DNA of 64,000 nucleotides, taken from Otatea glauca (Eukaryota > Streptophyta > Magnoliopsida > Poales > Poaceae). The stretch spans positions 18,066,723 through 18,130,722 of the forward strand of contig CM070728.1 in NCBI GenBank assembly GCA_036346275.1, read 5' to 3'. Each line of letters begins with the position of its first letter. The first letter of the stretch is position 1. Made by a program: the position numbers and the translations under genes. This document shows positions 54,426 through 64,000 of this stretch, piece after piece. Under the pieces are notes generated by a model that ran no database searches, was not told where the DNA came from, and saw nothing but the letters and a program-made list of their open reading frames with translations.

Positions 54426-55454
54426 CGTCCTGGACCGAAGCAGTATGACGGCAACCTTTTGCGCCTCCCCAGCCGCCTCCGCCGCCGCAAGCCCTACCCA
54501 TCGCCGCCCCCATACCGGAGACCCAGCCGGTCGCCCTCCGCCTTCCTCCGGCGCGTCCTCCGGATCTACACCCGCCTCGTCGCCTACTGCGCGCTCCTCC
54601 GCGCCGCGCTCTTCGGGCCCACCACACTGGACCGGGTGGCGTCGTCGGCCACCGTGTGCTTGTCCACCTCGTCGGCCGGTGCGTCGCCGGTTGGGTCCCC
54701 GGTGAACGGGAACATATTCATGTTCAAGGCGGAGGTGCCCCGGAGCGCCAAGCGGGCCCTGTTCGCCAGCGGGGACGCCGAGAATGTGCTGTTCCCTGGC
54801 GTGTTCACGGCGAGGGGAATTGGGCTCAGGAAGATCCCAAGGTCGCCTTATAAGGTGAGAAGGGCACCTTCCGATTTCATGGTTTCTTGATTGGCTTTCC
54901 TGTGTGTCCTCTATTTCTTGATTGAGCCTCTGGTGCTTATTTGGATGATAAAGATTTGATCTTTCTTCTTCTGTTGCCCTGTTCCAAGAGTCTGAATTAT
55001 TTGTATTGAGTTGTATGCACCATCCAGTTCATCCAAAAGCTTAAGCTGATGAGGAAAGGTAGGCAATTCACTTATACTTCAATACTCCCCCTAACGTACG
55101 GCTCCCTCAGGCCTAGGACGTGGAATAGAAGTGGATTGCAATTTTTTTTAATTGCGTCAACCGGGTCTTGAACTCGAGACATCTTGGCTCTGATACCATA
55201 TTGAGTTACCACTAGCCAGTTCACCCAAAAGCTTAAGCTGACGAGGAAAAGTGGGCAATTCACTTATACTTCAACAATTTGTGATGCATAAGGAATTAGA
55301 TTTTGAAGGCTTTGTACTGAAAATATTTGATCTCACGGGGGTTATCTTGCTGTTGCTTTTAGGTGCTGGATGCGCCCACATTGCAGTATGACTTCTATCT
55401 GAACCTTGTGGATTGGTCGTCGCATAATGTCCTCGCAGCTGGATTGAATAATTG
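54426..55454 (+). pseudogene. CCS52B: Truncated CCS52/FZR (CDH1-type APC/C activator) exons
   Basis: CCS52/FZR proteins are WD40 activators of the anaphase-promoting complex that drive endoreduplication. Exon 1 (to 54854) contains CALLRAALFGPTTLDRV, SAGASPVGSPVNGNIFMFKA, EVPRSAKRALFASGD, LFPGVFTARG and RKIPRSPYK. Exon 2 (from 55363) continues VLDAPTLQYDFYLNLVDWSS and HNVLAAGLNN-stop. The stop falls where the family reads GLGNCVYLWNACSSKV, so the whole WD40 propeller is missing. No in-frame ATG opens the frame; it is open from 54426, and the C-box (DRFIPSR) is not seen. The intron (54855-55362) is expanded by a SMART retrotransposon. It is a fragment, not a working activator. B-type assignment rests on remembered similarity. 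Confidence 0.85.
55004..55276 (-). mobile_element. SMART-type micro LTR retrotransposon, complete
   Basis: Two ~80-bp LTRs (55004-55084 and 55199-55276) sharing CCAAAAGCTTAAGCTGA and CAATTCACTTATACTTCAA enclose only ~114 bp. On the minus strand a primer-binding site TGGTATCAGAGCC (55186-55198) abuts the LTR, and a purine tract GTTAGGGGGAG (55085-55095) precedes the other LTR. Perfect 5-bp target duplication ATTTG at 54999-55003 and 55277-55281. The 273-bp structure fits the grass SMART family of smallest known LTR retrotransposons. It has no coding capacity. Confidence 0.88.
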
Positions 55455-55863
55455 ATCAAATGACATGTTTTTGATCCATCGAAATTTAGGATCATACCCC
55501 CCCACCCCCACCCCCACAAAACTGTAAACGTGCAATGCAAGCATCAATTAGCACAGTTGTACACTGAGTTAGGAGGAATTCGAAAATTTTGCAATCCTAC
55601 CACCAGCTCACCAGCAGGCCTTGTGTTGTGGTAATTAAAAAAAATGATTAATGCTGTTGGTGTTTGGTATTGGTAGGCAAAGTTGGCATTCCAAGGGCGT
55701 TTGTGATTCTGTTTGTCATCTTGCATTTCATCTTATGTGATTCTGATTGTGCAATCTTTAGATACTATCCTGGGTCGGTAATTGTTTTTCATTCGTATAA
55801 TTCAAATTAATATTCATTGAAAGAATAGGCTCAAAATCTTTATTTTTATTATTTTTGTTACAG

Positions 55864-56443
55864 AAAGTGGGAAGTGTTTTATGATGATCCAAGTAGGCCC
55901 AATAGGTATTTGCTTGCCAGAGAACTTATAAGTCGCCCTGATGCAACAGATATTGAGGTTAGACACTGGAATTAAAACTGTTTAGTTTGTTGCCTTTTCA
56001 TATCTTTGATCATTATCTATTTATACTTGTTGAGTTGAATCTGTACACTGTCAAAAAAGTGAGTCAAATTATGCGACTGCATATAGAAACTGCAAACACC
56101 CACAGTCAACTCATTTCTCAATCTCATGACAGCATTGTGTGACTGCACACACATCAAGCAGTCAAACTACTGATACTGCATACAGGCCAAAGAACCTCAA
56201 TATAGAAAACCTATTTTCTGTCGCTATACAAATGCTTGACTACACATGCTATTATAGTTCGGAAGCAATGTTGGTATTTTCCATAACAAAATACATTTTG
56301 AAATATAAAACCATTGAAATTTGCAGATGATATTTGAAGGTGGCGATGAGCAATCTGAAGAGTCACCATCATTGCTGAATAATGTCATGGGCGTTTTTAG
56401 TTCTGTGAGCCGGTTTATGAAAGTCATCTCCAACTCCAAGTGA
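55864..56443 (+). pseudogene. Two 3'-terminal exons of an unidentified gene
   Basis: Exon 55864-55957 follows a TTGTTACAG acceptor and reads KWEVFYDDPSRPNRYLLARE, LISRPDATDIE, ending at GAG|GTTAG. Exon 56327-56443 follows TTTGCAG and reads MIFEGGDEQSEESPSLLNNV, MGVFSSVSRFMKVISNSK-stop. Joined, they give 69 residues of uninterrupted sequence in one frame. I do not recognise the protein; there is a Phe/Val-rich amphipathic C-terminus. No upstream exons were found between the CCS52 fragment and here, so this may be a captured 3' gene portion, in the same orientation as the CCS52 fragment. It could be part of a chimeric transcript. Confidence 0.45.
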
Positions 56444-57816
56444 CAATCGCAGCCAATGTTCTTCACATTTGAAGCCATTTATGAACATCTTGATGGCCTG
56501 TTCTTGTGTTAAGCAAGAAGATGGTTCTGATGCATCAGTGATAGGATGTTGCTTGTCTGCAACCCCATAGGTTACTGTTGACTAGTGGCTACTGATGTCC
56601 ATTTGGCGTTGCAGGCAGCGTACGAGGTTACGAGTGTCAAGTGTGTACACATAATAGTATACCGTTGATTTATCAAATCACTGAAATGATCCTAAGCCAT
56701 GTAACTTTGTCTAAAAGAAAGGCATGTAACTCTTATTTATATACCAGGATGAAATTTCTGTAGATAGATCATTTTTTTAAGTAACGGAGATCTGAAATGT
56801 AGCCTTCTGTTGTTTTATGCATTGCCGGCCAATCAGGCGGCTCGCCGATGCCACTGTCCGCTGTGCCTGCAGCCATCAAAACAAATGCCATCGAAACGAG
56901 AAGAGAACCAGCTTGATCAAGGGTTAGGCTTTTGACACATAATTCTCTCATTCTTAGATCCGAAGCTAACCTTCTAATCAAACACTTTCTTTGATAGCTC
57001 TAGATTTTCAGTGGAGTGGATAGCTCTAGATTTTTAGTGGAGTGGATAGCTCTAGATTTTGTGGAGTGGATCTAAGTAAGAGACTAGAGCCATACCAAAC
57101 ACTCCCTTCATCTTTTGCGTTTAATCAATATAGGATGGTTTATGTTGAAGGTTGCATGAGCAACATCTTAAGGTAGATTTACACTAGATATGTTGCCTTT
57201 GATGTATCCAATTTAAATATTTAAAAATATTTTGACAGTCAAAGTTTCAAATGTTTGATTACACCTATATTTAAAAAGATTATGACAGGAGAGTATACCA
57301 CATTACCGAATATCCATTTAAGAATTTAATTCTCCAATGCAGCACAAGCTTGAGTAATTAGCTGATCCCAAAGTGAACCCCAAAAGGTTTTGTTTCTTTC
57401 AAACTGAAATTCCTAGTTTTACACGGAATTTCTTTCATTCAAGACAAGTTTTGCACTGAACAAGCAACGATGATACACTATTGAACTGAGTACTTTATTC
57501 AAATAGGATACTAATCGCCAGGATTAGAAGCTATTTCATTTCCATATCAATGTTTGCCCTTCCGTATACCAGTGCCTCTTGGAAACTAATCAGACAATTG
57601 AGCTACACACCAACTTATGCATTTACTCAGTTTCTTGTCACTGGGGAAATACGATAGATTGTTTTGAGTCACGCAGACGGACAAGAAAACTGAAGAATCT
57701 CAACGCTGTATGTGTTACCTATAACCTACGCATTTATCATAGATTACACTTGCATTTTCTGCGTCTAAGTTTGAGATGACGAAAGATGATGCGCCTCGTA
57801 TGTCTACGAGTACAGA
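56444..57816. other. Intergenic sequence with small repeats
   Basis: Includes three tandem copies of a ~25-31-bp GATAGCTCTAGATTTTNAGT / GGAGTG unit (about 56992-57076) and a fold-back-MITE/Stowaway fragment near 57130-57300 (TTTACACTAGATATGTTGCC, TTTGACAGTCAAAGTTT). 57700-57816 is the 3' flank of the oxidoreductase and is also present in the right inverted arm. No gene. Confidence 0.5.
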
Positions 57817-60800
57817 TTATAGTTTAGCAAGGGTCTGACTGTACGCTGGGTCAATGCAGACAACGACCTGAAAATGTTCCACATGAAAAACTGTAAGTTG
57901 CATTCCAGTAGACAAGAACGGGTTAGTCTGTAGTTATGTAGACGGTGGTACCTTCCCAACACTCTTGCCGGAATGAAGATATTCTACCGCATCCGGCGCT
58001 GAAGCAACACCCAGGAATTTCTTGGGGTCAAGGGAAACCTGTTTGTATGTAGTGTGCCATGCAAAGCTAAGTTAGAAAAAAAAAACATAGAATTTAATAT
58101 TATTTTATGATGACAAAGAATAGCATCCCCAATACTGAGACAATCTAATGGGAAAAGGCTAAATAGGAAACTGAGACACGAAAAATATATAATACAGTAT
58201 CATAATTTTAGTGCGAAAATAGAATAAGATAAACAACAAGGAAATGGGAAGAAGCTAGATAGCAAAGGCAGGAGAGCAATGACAACAAAGTTAGTGTGCA
58301 CAAGAAACTTCATATTTCTTTGCTAACTATTATGTAGAGAGCTTAGTTTGTTCATTGTGATACAATCAAATTAGTGTTTACAAGAATGTATCTAAGTGAA
58401 ACATAATTCAGTTAGGTAGAGCACTGGAGTCCAAAATCTAACCTCAAGTATTAATTCAGTTGGAAAGGAGTCAGTTTCGGTACAAACAGGTGTATTGGGG
58501 AGCTCTGTGTTTTTCCATTGTTTAAATATATTATTATGGAGCAATGTTTCTTATGTGAGGATAATATGAACAGTAGCAAGAATTGGTAAGAATAATTAAT
58601 GGCTTAATGCTTTGCTTAGCTTGGTGAGATTTGTGCTTTGTTAACCAAATACAGGTCCAACGGACATAGCTGTTTGGTACTGCCATTTTCTCTATTCAAA
58701 CAAAGTACCAAACAACACACACACACACATTATGAAGCATACCTTTAGCTTTCCAGAGGCATACAGCTCAAAAAGTTTGTCAAGATGATCTTGCCACAGA
58801 TGAGCGTATTGAATCAGGAAAAATCCAGCCTGAAATTGCATTGGAAAGAGCTCATGGTTTTAAGGAGTAGACTACAAAAGAATTCTATTGGATCAAACAT
58901 CTATCTATATTGCTCAACGGCTGTCCCATACAGTTTATTTAGTATGCATATAACTTTTGAGCAAGTAGAAGTGGTTTATAGCTACTGAAAAGTTTGATAC
59001 CTGTTATTAAAAATTGTAATTCTAAACCTAGATATAGAAAGAGAGATTCCACTACTAGGTAAATGATGTTGCTTACCTATTATTGCTATTTGCTATGGTA
59101 ACCTGAATTCTCATACATACTATTAAAAAACGAACTCATACCATGTTGGCACTGATCTGTTCAATGGGCCAAATGCACATCAGTTTTAATACTATAGTAA
59201 GAACTAGCTGGATGCCCAACGTGTTGCTGTGGGAACTCTTGAGGTACATACTGATGCCCAACGTGTTGCTGTGGGAACTGTTGAGGTACATACTAACATA
59301 TAGCACAGAAAAAATTCAAACATAGATGGCCGTTATTTCTTCTTAATCAGATCCAACAGCTAAAATTTACTTGATCATGTGGCTATATGAGAACGAAAAA
59401 AGAAAGTTGATCCCAAGCTTGGGTTCTCATAGAGCCAAGACATGCATTGTTTCCTGGCCAATTTATGAAATGAACATTGTATAAAAATGCAGTACATGCC
59501 AACTAAGAAGTTCAGGTGTTCTGCTGCAGCACATACCACAGTTTGACTTTTAGCAAGTATCTTCTCACATAATCCGGTGTAATTCTTAGGCTTCCATCCT
59601 TCCTCTCCTTGATACTGAAAACATCAACGATTGTTCACTACCAGTAGGTACCAATAGTCCAATACAGATGTAAGCTATGACATCTTATTAAAAACAACTA
59701 CAGGGAAAACAGGATGATAACCAGGGAAACACAACTCCACATGTATATGGACATCCATGCACTATCCTAACGTTACAGAACCATAATAGATCAAAGATCT
59801 TTCCAAGGTACACTCCAAGTCCAACTATAAATGCTGATGCATAATGGCCAGATTCTGTATTAACAGGTATCAATGACATATGACACTTCAGACTATCCCA
59901 GAGAGGTGCTTCTTCACTCTACCAAATAAAAATTGCATGAATCATAAACTGTGGTTACTAATGACTAATGACCTGTGCATATCAGCTCCTCATTTGTTTT
60001 AAAACTCTGTAATGTTCTTTTTGGTGAAGCACAGAACAAAAGTTTCCATATTCTCCCTAGGATAATTCGTTCATGCTTCTGTAGTTACTAAATTTTTCAG
60101 TATTCAGTGTATAATGATTATAAAAAATGAGTTTCAGAAGCTGTCAACATTACCTGAGAGATCATACCAATTACAATGAGACGTCCATGGACTGCAAGTG
60201 CATTCAAGCACAAGTCAAACATTTCCCCACCTACAGATTCATATATGATATCTACACCTCTTGGGAACTCTTTTTTCAGAACCTGGAATCAAACACTTAA
60301 ACAGTCACTAATTACTAAACTAATTGAGAAGAACAAATAAGGGATCAATGTAAATTAATTACAGCTGCTTGAAAGTTCAAACTGATAATTTCAGCAGCAC
60401 TATTAGTAAGTATAAGCATTCTCTACAGATATATTACAACATAAATGTAGTGCAAGCATTCCCAATAAACATTATGCATTATCCGTGGCATGTGAAAGGA
60501 TATACGATTGTGGGTTACATTACTTGTGCACATTTGTGTCAACATACGAAATAAGTAGAGGAGATGCTATCAAGCTTAAACACATAACACACAAACAACA
60601 TATTATAGCAAAATAGCATTATAAGCAGCAGAATTATGAAAAGTAAGGTTGGAAGAAAACACACATCTTTGATATTTTCATTTTGGTAGTTGATAACTCG
60701 GTCAACTCCTAAGGAAGCGAGAAGTGCAGCTTTACTTTCACCACCACATGTGGCAACAACCTTGTTGCCTGCTAGTTTTGCGAGCTGGTGAAGTGATAAG

Positions 60801-61742
60801 AAAACATTCAGAACATAAGGACATGGTTCAGTGTTAAAAATCAATAAAAGTTGTTTTTACAAAACAGAATAACATATAGAAAAAAAAGGGACCAAAGATG
60901 ATAACTTTACCCATGTCCTTGAAATATCATATTCAATGCATCAAAAAATACATGCAAGAGGCCACAACATGGGCCCAAATGCTAGTCAACTATCATAGAC
61001 AAAACTATACATGTTCCTACTTACATTAAATAGTTATCTTGTGGAAGTTTCAAAAGGAAATTTCAAGCATTACATTTTTACCTCCTAGATATAAACTGAG
61101 GTAGATGAGCAATTGAGCAATACATCAAACAAAAAAGAAAGGAATAGTAATAGTATCAATATGGAATCAGCTGACCTGAACAGCAAATTGTCCTGTTCCA
61201 CCAGCAGCTGCTGTAACTAAAACAACTTGCCCAGATGTCATTTGGCCTGCCTGAAGGCAGAAGAAGTCAACCCCAGATCAGACCAGGAAGGAAGTTATAT
61301 TCCAACACTGAACTTAAAATTTGGCTGACCAAATATGATCAAAACCACATTGTATATGACAAAGAAAACAAAAGAAGTGTATATCAAGATAACCTTTTCA
61401 AGAGCAATCGAAGCAGTCAATCCTGATGTTAACATAGCGACGACCTCTGGGTCTGGTCTTGGCACCGGAAGAAGATGTTTGGCTGGAACCTTTCATCAGA
61501 AAGACGTAAAGGCAAAATTTGTAACTGACAGACAGAGGTAAACAATATTCAAAACTCATAAGGCTGGACATGATTTCATTCAAAGGAGGACACTGGTTAG
61601 TTGGCAATTTGTTGTGTAATAAAAAGACACAGAGCAGTACCAGTGTAAATTCAGCATAGCTCCCAAAAGTCATAAGGGCCACAGGAGTGCCAACTTTGAT
61701 ATGGTTCACTGAATCTCCAACAAGAGCAACAATTCCCACAGC
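57817..61742 (-). CDS. Zinc-independent quinone oxidoreductase / PTGR3-like MDR enzyme, 3' nine exons
   Basis: Medium-chain reductase using NADPH to reduce quinones or activated double bonds. Nine in-phase exons: 61641-61742, 61394-61489, 61176-61250, 60665-60784, 60154-60282, 59537-59614, 58743-58829, 57952-58038, 57817-57867, together 274 residues. Landmarks: GTPVALMTFGSYAEFTLVPA, then DPEVVAMLTSGLTASIALEK, the nucleotide-binding VLVTAAAGGTGQFAVQ, NKVVATCGGESKAALLASLG, GVDIIYESVGGEMFDLCLNA, RLIVIGMISQ, AGFFLIQYAHLWQDHLDKLF, VSLDPKKFLGVA, and the C-terminus VVVCIDPAYSQTLAKL. Every junction is GT-AG and phase 0, with no lesions. The order matches ZADH2/PTGR3-type enzymes. In plants the homologue can carry an N-terminal short-chain-dehydrogenase domain; that part would lie right of 61742, beyond the LTR-like sequence. 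The first exon is outside the window. Confidence 0.88.
59204..59300 (-). repeat. Tandem duplication at a Helitron-like 3' end
   Basis: GATGCCCAACGTGTTGCTGT plus GGGAACT(C/G)TTGAGGTACAT occurs twice, 42 bp apart. The preceding AACTAGCTGGATGCCC resembles a reversed Helitron terminus (CTAG, GGGCATCC). It lies within an oxidoreductase intron. Confidence 0.55.
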
Positions 61743-61914
61743 CTGCATATATTAAAATTTTAATGAGAAAAAGGTAAGGACAATTAAGGGGAATCAAAAC
61801 TAGCCCAATTGTCGCACAGAATATAATGACTATAATTTTGCATGCTGCAATTATGCAGAATGCAAATGAGGCAAAAAAAAAAGGAATGAGATGCAAAATA
61901 ATTGAGTTACCAGG

Positions 61915-63509
61915 TGTGGCGATCCGCATAATTAGCCCAGGGTAATGATAGTCGCACTACCATCACTCTGAGCTAAGTACGCGAATCTCGGCATACCAAC
62001 TAATCAAAACATCGAGCGCACTCGATATTTTATCAGTTAGTACACCGTGTTCAGAGTGTTGCAACAGAACAATAATTAGAGAATGAATGAAAATATATTC
62101 AAACCAAGCCACGCAGAGCTATATGTCCATTACATAATTATACTTCTGATCTCTTTACAACAAAAGGGCACAAATATAGATACTATTACACCAAAAGACT
62201 GATGAAGCCCTTGCACGGCTACTCCTCCCCTCTATTCCTCCTAGTAGAACTCTGCTGCCTCGTCCACCCAGTCATCTGCTTGAACACCGGAGCCAAACTC
62301 TAGAAAAGAGGGATTTAGCAAGAGTGAGTACAAAAGTACTCAGCAAGCATTATAACAGATGCAGATATGAATTTTCCTCTCAAATTCAGCCATCTTCTTA
62401 CCTTCTCTCAAAAGCCCTTTTTACAGAATATAGATTTTTGATTTTCTTTAAGGGTTGGATATTTTAAAAATATGAAAACAGCTATTGCACTCGTATATGA
62501 GGCAGACTTAGCTTCTGTAGCCTCCAATCCAGGAGACAGGCTTGAATTCAAGATTTTAACCCTGCGCAGGTTCGTATCACTTTACCCATAATGGCCTCCA
62601 CCAAAGAGGCTCCAGAACGTTTATCGCTAATCCAGTATTAGATCTCCAACCCTGGTAGCCGACGAGTAGTGGTGCCTCGATGCTCCCACATACCTCAACG
62701 TACGGTTGTACCATACTACCACAAAGAAGATCGATACTCAACCATAGGCTTTAAATATAGCGCCTGACCAACCGCAGCTGGTATCGTGTCCCTCACTGGG
62801 CCTCCCGGCATACCCAGCTTCACACCCCTAGTTATCTACTATTTCCCAATGTGGAGATCATAATACCTTCATAGGACAACCCTTTCTGACAGCGATTTAT
62901 CTCGCTATGGTTGATACTGGAATACGGCTCATTGCCCAAGTACAATTGGTTGATCTTATATTATAGCATATGTAGAGGACCCCGCCGGCCAAACACCTTC
63001 TCATCGGCGCCCTCTACCCACCACAAATATTTCTAATACAAATCCACGACTCCATTCGTGGACGCTAAACACCAACTCAACCATTTCCAAAACCACATCA
63101 CCAATCCATCATTTCATTCTTTTCTCAAAACCACATCCCACTTCCATCATTCGCCTCCAATTCAACACTTCAATTGGAAAGTAAGTTTTTGATGCAGTGC
63201 TGATATGATTATTATACAAAAGCATTGAAAATCATTTAATAAAAGATGATCAAAGAATCTTGCCTGCGATAAAAGCAGAAGGATCGTCCTCGCCCGAAGA
63301 TTGATTTTGATTGGCTGGGATGCTCAGGTCTGACCCTGAAAGCATACAACATTATCCAAGGCAATTAAGGTGGAAGGATTATTCTGGCGTCCAACCAGCT
63401 TTTCTGATCTGTTATTCAATTTTTATCTTGACATTTATTTAATTAATACCAATTGTCGATTTTTACGCGATCCGCAATTTGATTACAGAAATTAACGCGG
63501 TCCGCGACA
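61915..63509 (+). mobile_element. Probable LTR of a large retrotransposon interrupting the oxidoreductase locus
   Basis: Begins TGTGGCGATCCGCATAATTA and closes with GCGGTCCGCGACA, so the ends are inverted (TGTGGCGATCCGC and TGTCGCGGACCGC). Length is about 1.6 kb. The interior includes GAGTGAGTACAAAAGTACTC, a motif I associate with grass Ty3-like LTRs. No target duplication could be checked because the distal end is outside the window, and no canonical primer-binding site follows directly. Position implies insertion in an intron 5' of the exon ending at 61742, or replacement of the gene's 5' part. Confidence 0.45.
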
Positions 63510-64000
63510 CAAATTATTTTTCTACCCTTTTTCCCCTCACTTTTTCCCTCTTCTTTTCTCTCTTCTCTTTCTTTCTTTCTTCCCTTTCTTTCTTTTCTCT
63601 GCAGGCGTTCTTCTTTTCCTTCGGCTCTGGCCGACGGTCAAGCCTCTTGACCTTGCTTTTTTCTCTACCGGTCGCCTCCTCCCTCTCCACTCCCTGGCGA
63701 CTCCCTCTCCGCCTCCCACGCCGGCTGCTACCTTCCCATCGGCGCCTCCTCCCGCTGACTCGACCTGCCCAGCCTCAGCGCGGCCGCCGCCTCCCTGCTC
63801 GGCCTACTCCATCCGGTGGTGCTCGCCCATGGCATGCTGCTCCATGTGGCTCGCCTCGCCTCACTGGCCACAGACGCAGCCGACCCGCTGGCTTGCCCGC
63901 CTCCTCCGATTCAGCGCCGACTGCCTCGCCCGCCTGACCGCTCGGCCCGGCTTGGCCTTGGCTTGGCCGGCTCCTTCCCGCACCGCCGCTCCCACCCGGC
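63510..64000 (+). other. CT-rich to GC-rich sequence at the right edge
   Basis: Pyrimidine-rich up to about 63600, then GC-rich with Pro/Arg/Ser-coding frames lacking known motifs. Likely leader or gag-side sequence of the retrotransposon whose LTR precedes it, but a gene 5' region cannot be excluded. Confidence 0.3.

Noticed and set aside
56769..56981. 70-codon minus-strand open frame
   Set aside because: No start context, splice partner or domain; lies in sequence with MITE-like tandem repeats.

Overview
The window is nuclear DNA from a plant, almost certainly a grass. Spliced plant genes with GT-AG introns lie among dense small transposons: hAT elements with 8-bp target duplications, Stowaway and Tourist MITEs, Helitrons, a SMART micro-retrotransposon and LTR/LINE remnants. 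All gene identities come from reading motifs by eye; no database search was run. No bacterial-style operon, CRISPR array, rRNA or tRNA is visible.

Layout. 1-650: a carboxylesterase (minus) running off the left edge. 1489-10130: a large intron-containing SEC23 (COPII coat) copy on the minus strand, broken by nonsense codons, frameshifts and an internal deletion, with two hAT insertions in its introns. 10200-15300: transposon debris including a 284-bp Helitron. 15316-16138: a two-exon gene of unknown function. 17300-25400: repeats (minisatellites, LINE tail, Copia remnant, MITEs). 26700-27440: unidentified exon fragments beside a solo LTR. 28500-33500: a run of well-delimited transposons, a transposed first exon of phosphoglycerate dehydrogenase and a 1.2-kb GAAACTT-type array. 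33763-41855: a pair of ~1.4-kb inverted arms, each carrying the last exon of a quinone-oxidoreductase-like gene, enclosing a small intact ICK/KRP cyclin-dependent-kinase inhibitor gene. 44700-54350: nested hAT elements and a Helitron family built from phased GGACCTAAACGTAAT repeats. 54426-56443: truncated CCS52/FZR (APC/C activator) exons followed by two exons of another gene. 57817-61742: nine 3' exons of the apparently functional quinone-oxidoreductase-like gene, whose upstream part is cut off by an LTR-like insertion at 61915-63509 and the window edge.

Genes judged probably functional: the KRP gene, the 239-residue unknown protein, the oxidoreductase (5' end outside the window) and possibly the carboxylesterase (both ends unresolved). 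The rest are pseudogenes or captured fragments. The main biological themes are gene-fragment duplication (three copies of the oxidoreductase 3' end in 25 kb, isolated PGDH and CCS52 exons) and transposon nesting.
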